Part shown: positions 37,481-46,425 of the stretch, in pieces
How positions within the stretch are numbered: the stretch's first letter is position 1
Layout of the letters: every line of letters starts with the position of its first letter
Assembly (NCBI RefSeq): GCF_943193025.1
Contig: NZ_CALPCQ010000014.1
Coordinates: forward strand, 1 to 52,448
Length of the DNA: 52,448 bases
Reading direction: 5' to 3'
Source of the DNA: Lactobacillus agrestimuris
GTDB taxonomy: Bacteria; Bacillota; Bacilli; Lactobacillales; Lactobacillaceae
Notes under the pieces: model-generated
What the model saw: only the letters and a program-made list of their open reading frames with translations
The model's database searches: none
Told to the model about the DNA's origin: nothing
Translations under genes and position numbers: made by a program

Positions 37481-37686
37481 TGAAACACGGTATTGTTAAA
37501 CAGTTTGATGAAGGCAGTGCATATGGTTTTATTGAAGATGATATCAATCATAAATCATACTTTGTCTTCTATACAGCTATTAAAGAAGAAGGTTATAAAC
37601 GTTTAGAAGTTGGTCAAAAGGTAAAATATCAGTTAGCACAAGGTAAAAAAGGATTACAATGTGTTAATGTCTATTTGGCCGATTAA
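37480..37686 (+). CDS. Small cold-shock-domain protein (divergent Csp)
   Basis: The 68-aa product has the size of a cold-shock protein. Its start, [21 protein letters not shown], aligns with the Csp start, where K-W-F-N precedes K-G-F-G-F-I. Here the RNP1-like motif is YGFIEDD and the RNP2-like motif is SYFVFYTAI instead of V-F-V-H-F. Several nucleic-acid-binding aromatics are thus changed or shifted. The end G-K-K-G-L-Q-C-V-N-V resembles Csp G-x-x-A-x-N-V. It overlaps ileS by one base and depends on the ileS transcript. A true CspA-type RNA chaperone role is plausible but not certain. Confidence 0.8.
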   Translation: MKHGIVKQFDEGSAYGFIEDDINHKSYFVFYTAIKEEGYKRLEVGQKVKYQLAQGKKGLQCVNVYLAD

Positions 37687-37704
37687 ATAAGACAGGGGTT
37701 AAAG

Positions 37705-38277
37705 ATGGATTTAAAAGAAACTGAAATTTCATCCCAACCTATCTTTAAAGGTAGAATTGTTGACCTTTCAGTCAGAACAATTAAACTTCCAAATGGTGAA
37801 AAAGCCACAAGGGAAGTAATTAAGCACCAGCCAGCAGCAGCTGTTATTGCTATAAATGAAAATAAACAAATGTTATTAGTCAAACAATGGCGTGAACCAA
37901 TTAAGCAGCTAACATTGGAAATTCCTGCTGGTTTGATTGATTCAACCGATGCTAGTCCACTTGATGCAATGAAGAGAGAACTTAACGAAGAGGGTGGATA
38001 TAGGGCAGAATACTGGGAAAAAGTAATGGAATTTTATTCTTCTCCTGGTTTTACTGATGAGAAAATGTATCTATTTTATTGTGATACATTAACCAAACTT
38101 GAAGAGAAGCGTTCTCTTGATGAAGATGAATTTTTGACTGCTGAGTGGTATAGTCTTGATGAACTTAAAAAGATGCTTTCAGAAGGTAAAATAGTTGATG
38201 CAAAGACCATCTATGCTATTACTTTCTGGGAAAATATGTTATTAAGTGGTCAAAAGATGAAGGAAACTAATGACTGA
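37705..38277 (+). CDS. nudF: Nudix hydrolase, ADP-ribose pyrophosphatase type
   Basis: The 190-aa cytosolic enzyme has an ADP-ribose pyrophosphatase layout: an N-terminal beta region, LLVKQWREPIKQLTLEIPAG, then the Nudix box ending RELNEEGGY. In the box the upstream Glu of the G-x5-E part is replaced by Asp or Ser (GLIDSTDAS), while the metal-binding R-E-x-x-E-E core is intact. FYSSPGFTDEKMYLFYCD matches the ADP-ribose subgroup. It should hydrolyse ADP-ribose to AMP and ribose 5-phosphate. ACAGGGGTTAAAG precedes the ATG. The next gene overlaps by 8 nt. Confidence 0.88.
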   Translation: MDLKETEISSQPIFKGRIVDLSVRTIKLPNGEKATREVIKHQPAAAVIAINENKQMLLVKQWREPIKQLTLEIPAGLIDSTDASPLDAMKRELNEEGGYRAEYWEKVMEFYSSPGFTDEKMYLFYCDTLTKLEEKRSLDEDEFLTAEWYSLDELKKMLSEGKIVDAKTIYAITFWENMLLSGQKMKETND

Positions 38278-38593
38278 AAAAAGAGCTGATTATCGTAAAA
38301 AGCAGGCAAAAGGCAAGAATAATCTTTTGAATAAGGTTAAAGCTGCCTTTGATGATAGTTCAACTGTTGATACAAGCGATGTAGACGTAAATCCAGATTT
38401 CACTAGAGATCAGTCTGAAAGAAGACCATTAGAAGGAAATGGGTTAGAAGATTACCAAAAAGTTGCGGTAAATTCACCTTCACCTTCAATTTCTGATGAG
38501 AAAAGGTTACGTCTTAAGAAAAGATTGAATATCTCAATCTTTGTAGTTACCATATTAATCATCTTAGTGTTATTAGCACTGTTTTATTTATAA
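38270..38593 (+). CDS. Unknown protein with one C-terminal membrane helix
   Basis: The 107-aa protein has a basic, lysine-rich start (residues 1-25), an acidic, serine-rich middle and a single strongly hydrophobic C-terminal helix (about 88-106), so it is a tail-anchored membrane protein with the bulk in the cytoplasm. I do not recognise the family. It overlaps nudF by 8 nt and precedes mtnN by 18 nt, and this nudF-X-mtnN order is, to my knowledge, common in lactobacilli. Codon use matches the neighbours, and the SD is in the nudF end (GAAGGAAA). Confidence 0.75.
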   Translation: MTEKRADYRKKQAKGKNNLLNKVKAAFDDSSTVDTSDVDVNPDFTRDQSERRPLEGNGLEDYQKVAVNSPSPSISDEKRLRLKKRLNISIFVVTILIILVLLALFYL

Positions 38594-38611
38594 AGTGAAT
38601 TGAGGAAGAAA

Positions 38612-39307
38612 ATGAAAATTGCGATTATTGTGCCAATGCAAGAAGAAGCAGAATTTTATCGTAAGCATTTTCGCTCAGAAGACAGAGAAATGTTCGGATC
38701 AACTGAATTCGAGCATTTTTCTGTTAATGGTAATGATATTTACCTTGGCCTGAGTGGAATTGGTAAGGTTAATGCTGCAATGAATTTGGCAAGTTTATTA
38801 AGTAATGTAGACATTGATATGATATTCATGACTGGATCAGCCGGATCAATGCAGGATAGTGTTCGTAAAGAAGATTTGATTTTACCAAGTGAATTTGCAT
38901 ATCATGATGCTCACAATACATTAGCTGGTAATTATGTAGAAGGACAAATTCCACAGGAACCTGCCAGATATGAATTGAGTTCAGATGAACGAAATAAGTT
39001 TGCTAAATATTTAACTGATAAGGGTGTTAAATATAAAGAAGGCTTAGTTGTAACTGGTGATTCATTTATTGCATCGGATGTACAAAAGAATGAAATTAAA
39101 CAAAACTTTAAAGATGCACTTGGAGTTGAAATGGAAGGTGCTGCTTTTGCACAAGTTGCTAGCCACTTTAACGTTCCATTAGTAGCAATGAGAGCAATAT
39201 CTGATAATGGCGATGACAATGCGGATGATGATTTTGATGCATTTGTTAAAAAGGTTGGCGCTAAGGCAGCTAAATTAATTTGTGACTATGTTGAAAATCT
39301 AAATTAA
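38612..39307 (+). CDS. mtnN: 5'-methylthioadenosine/S-adenosylhomocysteine nucleosidase
   Basis: The 231-aa enzyme cleaves adenine from methylthioadenosine and S-adenosylhomocysteine, giving S-ribosylhomocysteine for LuxS. It begins MKIAIIVPMQEEAEF with the catalytic Glu12 region, contains FMTGSAGSM, VTGDSFIAS, GVEMEGAAFAQVA (substrate-binding Met/Glu) and RAISDNGDD with the catalytic Asp. The ATG at 38612 is preferred to the TTG at 38600, because TTGAGGAAG there is the ribosome site itself. Last gene of the ileS transcript. Confidence 0.96.
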   Translation: MKIAIIVPMQEEAEFYRKHFRSEDREMFGSTEFEHFSVNGNDIYLGLSGIGKVNAAMNLASLLSNVDIDMIFMTGSAGSMQDSVRKEDLILPSEFAYHDAHNTLAGNYVEGQIPQEPARYELSSDERNKFAKYLTDKGVKYKEGLVVTGDSFIASDVQKNEIKQNFKDALGVEMEGAAFAQVASHFNVPLVAMRAISDNGDDNADDDFDAFVKKVGAKAAKLICDYVENLN

Positions 39308-39311
39308 GGGG

Positions 39312-39340
39312 TTGCTTTCAAAAAGAAAGTAACTTATTAT
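39312..39340 (+). promoter_or_regulatory. Promoter of the DUF1831-mnmA unit
   Basis: TTGCTT (39312-39317), 17-bp spacer, TATTAT (39335-39340), 19 nt before the ATG at 39359. Confidence 0.65.
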
Positions 39341-39358
39341 AAATAAGTGAGGATAACT

Positions 39359-39700
39359 ATGGCAAATACAGTTATAATCAATGGCGATAAACGTAAGTTT
39401 ACATTGAGTTCAGACGTAAAGCTTTATTCATTAATGGATGTTGGCTTTACTAAAACCAAAAAAGGTAATTATAATTATGAACATCCTTTGTACAATGATT
39501 CACCATATGATGCACCAACTAAATTGAAGATGACTGTTGATAAGGATTTATCACATTTAACAATGGTTGTTACTGATAGAACTGGTTTGCAAAAGGTTAA
39601 TATTTTTAAAAATAAACAATTAGCGAAAACTGTAGAACTTTTAGATTTTATTTTAGAAGATCTAGAGGATCGCAATATAATTGTTCCAGTGAAGGACTGA
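39359..39700 (+). CDS. DUF1831 family protein
   Basis: The 113-aa soluble protein has mixed alpha/beta composition and no cysteine or catalytic signature. I match it to DUF1831, a Lactobacillales family seen beside mnmA. GTGAGGA before the ATG at 39359 decides the start; an in-frame ATG at 39347 would overlap the ribosome site. mnmA follows after 4 nt. In other lactobacilli a cysteine desulfurase gene is often the third member of this group; here none is adjacent. A helper role in tRNA thiolation is inferred only from neighbourhood. Confidence 0.7.
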   Translation: MANTVIINGDKRKFTLSSDVKLYSLMDVGFTKTKKGNYNYEHPLYNDSPYDAPTKLKMTVDKDLSHLTMVVTDRTGLQKVNIFKNKQLAKTVELLDFILEDLEDRNIIVPVKD

Positions 39701-39704
39701 TTAG

Positions 39705-40832
<1,128 letters not shown>

Positions 40833-40839
40833 TGATTAT

Positions 40840-40874
40840 AAAAAGAGTAAGAAAATTTTTCTTACTCTTTTTTT
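40840..40874 (+). terminator. Terminator of mnmA
   Basis: AAAAAGAGTAAGAAAA and TTTTTCTTACTCTTT form a long stem with a T-run, leaving only 12 nt before the next ATG. Confidence 0.9.
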
Positions 40875-40886
40875 GAAGGAGTTTTT

Positions 40887-41705
40887 ATGTACAAATTAAT
40901 TGCTTGTGACTTAGATGAAACTTTATTAAGTGATGATGTAACAATTTCTCAAAGAAATATTGATGCAATAAAAGCAGCATTGAATAAAGGCATCAAGTTT
41001 GTTCCTGCCACAGGAAGAGGGTACAATTCAATACAAAATGTTTTAAATGATCTAGATTTAAAGGATAAAGCAAGCGAGTATGTGATATCGTTTAATGGCG
41101 GTTGTATTACTGAAAATAAAGATAATAGAATAATAAAGTTTGCTGGCCTAGAGTATTCGGAAGTAAAAGCGTTGTTTCAAATTGGTAGAGAATTTGATGT
41201 CTGTATCCATGTTAATACTAAAAATAAGTTGTTTATCTATAATGCTAATGATGATGAATTGAATTATGTAATGGCCCGCAACTCTTTTGAAGTTATTAAA
41301 GATCCTGATGATTTATCTTTTTTAAAGAATGAGGATGTTGCAAAGGTAATTTACGGTAATACTGATCTAGATTATTTATCAAGGATTGAAAAAGTTATTA
41401 GAGAAAAAGGCTACAACCTAGATATTTCATATTCATCAAATAGATATTTAGAATTAAATCCTCAAGGAGTCAATAAAGGACAGGGATTACATGAATTAGC
41501 TGCCAATTTAGATATTGATCTTGCAGATACAATTGCAATAGGTGATAATTTTAACGACCTATCAATGATTAAGACTGCTGGTTTAGGTGTTGGAATGAAA
41601 AATGTCAATCCTAAGATAAAACAATATTGTGACTTTATTACTAACTCAGATAACAATGAAGGTGGAGTTGGAGAAGTTATTGAAAAGTTTATTCTTGATA
41701 AATAA
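40887..41705 (+). CDS. Cof-type HAD phosphatase
   Basis: The 272-aa protein has HAD motif I CDLDETLLSDD (D8, D10), a large type IIB cap domain in the middle and motif IV IGDNFNDLSMIKTAGLGVGM. This is the Cof/YidA group, which dephosphorylates sugar phosphates, FMN or pyridoxal phosphate. Substrate not predictable here. GAAGGAG lies 5 nt before the ATG, right after the mnmA terminator. With no own promoter seen, expression may depend on read-through or on a promoter inside mnmA. Confidence 0.9.
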   Translation: MYKLIACDLDETLLSDDVTISQRNIDAIKAALNKGIKFVPATGRGYNSIQNVLNDLDLKDKASEYVISFNGGCITENKDNRIIKFAGLEYSEVKALFQIGREFDVCIHVNTKNKLFIYNANDDELNYVMARNSFEVIKDPDDLSFLKNEDVAKVIYGNTDLDYLSRIEKVIREKGYNLDISYSSNRYLELNPQGVNKGQGLHELAANLDIDLADTIAIGDNFNDLSMIKTAGLGVGMKNVNPKIKQYCDFITNSDNNEGGVGEVIEKFILDK

Positions 41706-41731
41706 ACAGAAGAATATAATTAGAAATTTTT

Positions 41732-41739
41732 GCTAAAAT
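41732..41739 (+). promoter_or_regulatory. Extended -10 before the histidine phosphatase gene
   Basis: TGCTAAAAT 27 nt before the ATG at 41766; no good -35. Confidence 0.5.
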
Positions 41740-41765
41740 AGATTCATAAGGAGCGGGATATAATT

Positions 41766-42425
41766 ATGCAAATTTATTTTGTTAGACATGGGAAAACTGA
41801 ATGGAATTTAGCAAGTAGATTTCAAGGCGGTCACGGCGACTCACCACTTTTGGATCAAAGTTTAGAAGATATTAAAAAGCTAGGTAAGTACTTAAGAGGT
41901 ACAAAATTTAGGGGGATATTTTCAAGCCCCTTACAGCGTGCGTTTAATACCGCCCAGGGAATTGATGATGCAATGAATGCAAACTTACCTGTTGTTATTG
42001 ATGAACGTCTTAGAGAGTTCAATTTAGGCGATATGGAAGGTATGTTATTTGATGATGCAAGTAAGAAGTATCCAGTACAGATGGATAATTTTTGGCATCA
42101 TCCAGATAAGTATGACCCTACGGAACTAAATGGGGAAGATTATCCTCATGTAATTGCGAGAGGTAAAGATTTTGCTCAAGAAATGGCTAAGCGTTTTCCA
42201 GAAGAAAATGATAAGATCTTAGCAGTAAGTCACGGAGCAGCATTGTCTGCTATTATGGGTGGATTATTAGGTTACCCACTAAAAGATGTGCGTAAGCGTG
42301 GAGGCTTAAGTAATACGAGTTTAACCATCCTGGAAACAGATGATGGTGGAAAGAGTTTTAAACCTGTTTTATGGAATGAAACTAGTTATTTAGAAAGAAA
42401 ATTATCAAAAACGGATTCACTATAA
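41766..42425 (+). CDS. Histidine phosphatase family protein (phosphoglycerate-mutase-like)
   Basis: The 219-aa protein has the RHG motif FVRHGKTEWN (R7, H8, with H8 as the phospho-acceptor), the second arginine in FSSPLQRAFNTA, and the second histidine in AVSHGAALSAIMGG. These define a cofactor-dependent phosphatase fold. The spacing suits a phosphatase of the PhoE/GpmB type rather than glycolytic mutase. Substrate unknown. AAGGAGCGGG is the ribosome site. It overlaps the next gene by one base and heads the unit with the TPR gene and recD2. Confidence 0.92.
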   Translation: MQIYFVRHGKTEWNLASRFQGGHGDSPLLDQSLEDIKKLGKYLRGTKFRGIFSSPLQRAFNTAQGIDDAMNANLPVVIDERLREFNLGDMEGMLFDDASKKYPVQMDNFWHHPDKYDPTELNGEDYPHVIARGKDFAQEMAKRFPEENDKILAVSHGAALSAIMGGLLGYPLKDVRKRGGLSNTSLTILETDDGGKSFKPVLWNETSYLERKLSKTDSL

Positions 42426-43072
42426 TGAATAAAAAAATATCAGACCTATATAATTCGGGCAATGTTGACGAAGCAGTCAAATTATTGATTAAAGAAATAG
42501 ATTCTCATCCTAAAGATACAGAAAACTATTTACAGCTTTCGACTTATTTAATTGAGCAAGGGAGTGTTGATCAGGCTCAACAATTATTAGAACAAGCACA
42601 ACATTTAGTTAAAAATCCAATAGACTTAGCTTATAATTTGGCAGTTTGTTATTACATGCAAGGTGATTTTGATAAAGCAATTGCGTTACTTGATCAGGTT
42701 CCAAATGATGATTTAACCCTTTATCAAAAGGCCTTAGTGTACTTTAAGTTGGGACAACATCAAAAGGCACTTGCATTTGCTCTAACTATAAAAAATGTCG
42801 ATGAAAAGGTTAAAGAACTAATTGGCGATATTTGGCTTGGGTTAGGGCAATTGGAAGATGCAGAAAAGACATATAAGTCTATTCCAAAAGATAAAAGAAC
42901 TGCAAAAATATATTTCTTGCTTGGAATAACTGTTTTTTCAAAAAATCGTGATCAAGCTGAGAAATATTTTAATAAGTCTAAACAAATGGATTCGAAGTAC
43001 TATCAGCAAGCGAAGAATCAATATGGCTCGATTCTAAAATTAATTAGTGACAAGGGTAAAAAAGATGAGTAA
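42425..43072 (+). CDS. Tetratricopeptide repeat protein
   Basis: The 215-aa soluble protein has about five tandem TPR units, for example NVDEAVKLLIKEIDSHPKD and GDFDKAIALLDQVPNDD. TPR arrays are scaffolds for protein contacts; no catalytic domain is present. The gene sits before recD2 in Bacillus (yrrB) and lactobacilli, so a link to RecD2 or tRNA modification is inferred from location. Start overlaps the phosphatase stop (TAATG), and the 3' end overlaps recD2 by 8 nt. Confidence 0.88.
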   Translation: MNKKISDLYNSGNVDEAVKLLIKEIDSHPKDTENYLQLSTYLIEQGSVDQAQQLLEQAQHLVKNPIDLAYNLAVCYYMQGDFDKAIALLDQVPNDDLTLYQKALVYFKLGQHQKALAFALTIKNVDEKVKELIGDIWLGLGQLEDAEKTYKSIPKDKRTAKIYFLLGITVFSKNRDQAEKYFNKSKQMDSKYYQQAKNQYGSILKLISDKGKKDE

Positions 43073-45446
43073 TAGTTTTACCGGAAAAATTAATAATATT
43101 GTTTTTGAAAACGATAAGGATCTATATAAAATTTTAGATGTCGAAATAATTGGCAAATTAGAAGATTATTCTAAGGATTCTATCAAAGTAGTGGGAAATT
43201 TTGGTGATATTCAAGTTGGTTCAAATTATGAATTTACCGGTTTTTTTGTTGTTCATGAAAAGTTTGGAAAACAGTTTCGAGCAGAAAAGTATAAGCAAGT
43301 ACTTCCTCATGAGGAGGGAAGTTTAACAAAATATTTAAGTTCAAATAAGTTTCCTGGTATTGGTAAAAAGGCTGCAGAAAAGATTATTGATGAAGTTGGT
43401 CTCAACGTATTAGATGTCTTAAAAGAAAATCCCGCTAAAATTGATACGCTTAATTTGACCGCAAAACAAAAAGATAGTTTGTTGTCTGGAATTAATACAA
43501 TGGACTCTTTTTCAGAAGTTACTTTAAAATTGGCCCAATTTGGACTTAATCGAAAAGTGGCAACGCGCTTATATCAGTTGTACCATGGTGAAACAGTTGA
43601 AAAAATAAGAAAGGATCCGTACTTTGCAATTGCTGATGTTTCTGGTTATGGTTTTAAAATAGCTGATCAAATTGGTCGAGAATTAGGTATTTCTGCAGAT
43701 GATCCAAAAAGAATTGGTGGAGCAATTTTTCAAGTCTTAAATGATGCTTTAAATAGTGATGGTAATACATATGTTGAATTGTCAACTTTATTAGAAACTG
43801 TCAAGGAATTACTCAATTTAGACTTATATGATCCAATTGCTGAAGAAGTTAATACGCTCCAAAGTAATGGAAAAATTGTAGTAGATGGTAATAATGCTGC
43901 TTTAAGCAATATTTATCAAGCAGAGCTAGGTATTGCTCGTTCTATGAAACACTTAGTTGATAGACAGGATAACCAAGAAAATGAGCAGTATGATGAAGAT
44001 AAGATTGAATCTGCAATAAACGAAGCAGAAAAAGAGCTTGAAATTGAATATGATCAAACTCAAAAATTGGCAATTAAAAACGCAGTTAATAGTCCAATCT
44101 CAATCTTAACAGGTGGTCCAGGTACCGGTAAAACTACTATTATTAATGGAATTATTTTAGTTCTTCGCAAACTTGCTGATATTCCGGCTTCAGCTTTATA
44201 TAGCGATGATCCTCCTTTTCTTTTAGCGGCACCTACAGGTAGAGCAGCAAAAAGAATGAGTGAAATTACTGGAATTGCTGCGAAAACTATTCATAGATTG
44301 CTTGGGATGGGAATTGGTGATAATAGTATTGATGACTTGAATGAATTGAATGGGGAGATATTAATTATCGATGAGATGTCGATGGTTGATATGTTCTTGT
44401 TTAGACAATTGATTTCCAGCATCAATATGACAAGACACATTGTTTTTGTCGGGGATAAAAACCAATTACCTTCAGTTGGTGCGGGAAATGTTTTTAGTGA
44501 TTTAATTAAATCTAAGGCTTTTCCGACTACTATTCTTAAACAAATTCACCGACAGGGAGATGATTCAAGTATTATTACCCTGGCACATGATGTAAATGAA
44601 GGCAGTAACCCAGATATTTTATTTAAAAAGACTAAGAACTATTCTTTTATCCCATGTAAGCCAGGCCTTGTTGGGGATGCAGTAAGACAGATTGTAGAGC
44701 TTGCCTTAAAGCGTGGCTTTAAAAAAGATGATATTCAAGTATTAGGTGCGATGTACCATGGTATCGGTGGAGTAAATAATTTGAATGATATAATTCAAGA
44801 AATTATGAATCCACCGACAGAAAAAAGCAAGTATCTTGAAGCTCATGATGAGATTTTTCGAATTGGTGATCGAGTTTTACAATTACAAAATAATTCTGAA
44901 AAAGATATATATAATGGGCAAATTGGACAAGTAATTGGTATTGATGAAGATGATTCTAAAGCATGCTTAATAGCTGATTTTGATGGACGAGAAGTAGAGT
45001 TTGGTAGAAAAGATTTAATGGATTTAACTAGAGCGTATGCAATTACAATCCATAAATCACAAGGCTCAGAATTTCCGTTAGTAGTATTGAATTTAACAAT
45101 GCAAAATTATGTCATGTTGAAGAGAAATCTTTTATATACTGCTATTACCCGTGCTGAGAAAAACTTGGTTCTTATTGGTGAGCCTAAAGCATATATTACT
45201 GCATTAAATACACCTGGAAATGATCGGAAAACGGGTTTAATAGCTAAATTACAGAAGTTGTTAGGAATTGAATCCGAAAAGACAAAATCAGTAACAGATG
45301 GTGTAAAAGTAGGTGAACAAGACCAAATCGCTTCGACCGAAAGTTTTACCAATGAAAACCAGGATTATGTTCTAACAAAAGAAAAAATATATTCTGGTTT
45401 AATTGATCCGATGATAGGTATGGAAGGAATTTCTCTAAAACCTTAA
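43065..45446 (+). CDS. recD2: ATP-dependent DNA helicase RecD2
   Basis: The 793-aa SF1B helicase is RecD without RecB/RecC. It has an N-terminal OB-like and helix-hairpin-helix region (FPGIGKKAAEKIIDEVG and SGYGFKIADQIGREL), Walker A GGPGTGKTT (about residues 350-358), Walker B IDEMSM, GDKNQLPS, a TIHKSQGSEFP motif and YTAITRAE. RecD2 unwinds 5' to 3' and modulates replication fork repair. ATG 43065 is chosen because the product then begins MSNSFTGKIN; the GTG at 43047 lies in the TPR frame overlap. A strong terminator follows. Confidence 0.97.
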   Translation: MSNSFTGKINNIVFENDKDLYKILDVEIIGKLEDYSKDSIKVVGNFGDIQVGSNYEFTGFFVVHEKFGKQFRAEKYKQVLPHEEGSLTKYLSSNKFPGIGKKAAEKIIDEVGLNVLDVLKENPAKIDTLNLTAKQKDSLLSGINTMDSFSEVTLKLAQFGLNRKVATRLYQLYHGETVEKIRKDPYFAIADVSGYGFKIADQIGRELGISADDPKRIGGAIFQVLNDALNSDGNTYVELSTLLETVKELLNLDLYDPIAEEVNTLQSNGKIVVDGNNAALSNIYQAELGIARSMKHLVDRQDNQENEQYDEDKIESAINEAEKELEIEYDQTQKLAIKNAVNSPISILTGGPGTGKTTIINGIILVLRKLADIPASALYSDDPPFLLAAPTGRAAKRMSEITGIAAKTIHRLLGMGIGDNSIDDLNELNGEILIIDEMSMVDMFLFRQLISSINMTRHIVFVGDKNQLPSVGAGNVFSDLIKSKAFPTTILKQIHRQGDDSSIITLAHDVNEGSNPDILFKKTKNYSFIPCKPGLVGDAVRQIVELALKRGFKKDDIQVLGAMYHGIGGVNNLNDIIQEIMNPPTEKSKYLEAHDEIFRIGDRVLQLQNNSEKDIYNGQIGQVIGIDEDDSKACLIADFDGREVEFGRKDLMDLTRAYAITIHKSQGSEFPLVVLNLTMQNYVMLKRNLLYTAITRAEKNLVLIGEPKAYITALNTPGNDRKTGLIAKLQKLLGIESEKTKSVTDGVKVGEQDQIASTESFTNENQDYVLTKEKIYSGLIDPMIGMEGISLKP

Positions 45447-45452
45447 ATCAAA

Positions 45453-45490
45453 AAGTGCGTAAGACTTATAAATCTTACGCACTTATTTTA
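45453..45490 (+). terminator. Terminator of recD2
   Basis: AAGTGCGTAAGA (45453-45464) and TCTTACGCACTT (45473-45484) form a 12-bp perfect stem, then ATTTTATTTTT. Confidence 0.9.
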
Positions 45491-45607
45491 TTTTTGGTTT
45501 TTATTTCTTGCAGGAACTGTCTTTTTGATCATATTTAAGCTAGATGCTGTAAGGAACAAAACCAAAAAAGAACAGATAGTTAGTAAAATATGTAGCAATA
45601 TGGTCAT
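45488..45607 (-). CDS. Possible 36-39 aa single-helix membrane peptide
   Basis: On the minus strand a short frame encodes MTILLHILLTICSFLVLFLT, then a polar, basic tail with K/R residues (IKKTVPARNKNQK). The layout of one helix of about 20 residues plus a cationic tail resembles type I toxin peptides or other small membrane proteins, but I recognise no family. AAGGA fits best with a TTG at 45598 (8-nt spacing) rather than the ATG at 45607 that abuts it. No clean promoter upstream. The stop lies in the recD2 terminator tail. Confidence 0.35.
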   Translation of the reverse strand: MTILLHILLTICSFLVLFLTASSLNMIKKTVPARNKNQK

Positions 45608-45735
45608 CCTTTCGATATCATCTCTACAGTGAAAATAATAGTTAATAAATGTGAATTTTTTATGATGATTTATTTACGAATTAAATAAACCAAAATATAT
45701 TGACTGATAATAATAGAATTGGGTAAAATTTCATT

Positions 45736-45788
45736 GTTAGAGTCAAATCAATGCCATAATTCCTAAGTTTTAAACTTAGGAATTTTTC
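45736..45788 (+). ncRNA. Candidate short RNA 1 (about 53 nt)
   Basis: A promoter TTGACT (45700-45705), 18-bp spacer, TAAAAT (45724-45729) is followed only about 20 nt later by a terminator stem ATTCCTAAG (45759-45767)/CTTAGGAAT (45775-45783) with T5. The only frame inside is two codons. It could be a tiny RNA, or simply a stop for transcripts arising from an otherwise spurious promoter. Confidence 0.45.
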
Positions 45789-45842
45789 TATTTTTTTCAA
45801 TATAAACTTGTAAAATAAAAGAACGAGTGTTATTATTTAATA

Positions 45843-45923
45843 AGTACGTGAGATAGGCTCATGTGCAACTATACAATATGTTTCTTCAAAGTCGCCTAGG
45901 TCTCTTAAATGGCGACTTTTTTT
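45843..45923 (+). ncRNA. Candidate small RNA 2 (about 80 nt)
   Basis: Promoter TTGTAA (45808-45813), 17-bp spacer, TATTAT (45831-45836). The transcript would start with a 7-bp hairpin ACGTGAG (45846-45852)/CTCATGT (45858-45864), have a single-stranded middle, and end with AAAGTCGCC (45888-45896)/GGCGACTTT (45911-45919) plus a T7 tail. No ribosome site or frame fits. This is the usual layout of a trans-acting small RNA. Confidence 0.55.
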
Positions 45924-45985
45924 ATGGTCAAAAATTAATAAATAAGATATGATAATAGGGTAATAGCTATAGAAGAGGAAAAGTA

Positions 45986-46372
45986 ATGATTAATAATGCT
46001 GACGATATAAAATTTATTAAAAACGGAATTGGTAATTGGATCAGTGAAAATACTCAGATTATTCCTATAAGTGATGATACCTATGAAATTGCAACAACTG
46101 AGATTGACTCTTATGGAGATACGATCTATTGTTTTGTCAAAAAAATGGAAGATCTTTACCAAATAGGGGATGAGGGTCGAATTTTATTCAAACTAGATCC
46201 AGGTGCTGATGATGTGGATCTTTATCGAACAGCAGAAGAAATTGCAATTGGTGCAGGTTTTGATTTTGATGAAGAGACTTGCGAAATATCTGTTACAACA
46301 GATAAAGATAATTTGGTTCAAGCTATAATTAAGTTGTCGCAATTACAGATAGCAATTTCATATTTAGGATAA
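45986..46372 (+). CDS. DUF1828 domain protein
   Basis: The 128-aa acidic cytosolic protein fits DUF1828: a central DTIYCFVKKMEDLYQIGDEG stretch (about residues 50-69) and a C-terminal helix with VQAIIKLSQLQIAIS. Members occur singly or next to DUF1829 in lactobacilli, often near mobile or defence-like genes, but function is unknown. Here it stands alone, after a gene-free region and before a bidirectional terminator. AGAGGAAAAG precedes the ATG. The composition (E/D rich, few basic residues) could suit a DNA-mimic or regulatory partner, which is a guess. Confidence 0.72.
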   Translation: MINNADDIKFIKNGIGNWISENTQIIPISDDTYEIATTEIDSYGDTIYCFVKKMEDLYQIGDEGRILFKLDPGADDVDLYRTAEEIAIGAGFDFDEETCEISVTTDKDNLVQAIIKLSQLQIAISYLG

Positions 46373-46387
46373 ACTTATAATACAAAA

Positions 46388-46425
46388 AAAGAAATGTATC
46401 AAATTAGTGATACATTTCTTTTTTT
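46388..46425. terminator. Bidirectional terminator between DUF1828 and dagK
   Basis: AAAGAAATGTATCA (46388-46401) and TGATACATTTCTTT (46408-46421) form a 14-bp stem flanked by A- and T-runs for the two converging genes. Confidence 0.92.

Larger units (their letters stand above)
45608..45985 (+). other. Gene-free stretch with two promoter-terminator units
   Basis: About 380 bp without a credible coding frame. It holds the two candidate small RNA units described separately and AT-rich spacer. A weak extended -10 (TATGATAAT, 45946-45954) lies before the DUF1828 gene. Confidence 0.6.

Noticed and set aside
45881-45955. 24-codon frame crossing the terminator of candidate small RNA 2
   Set aside because: No ribosome site and it reads through the terminator stem.
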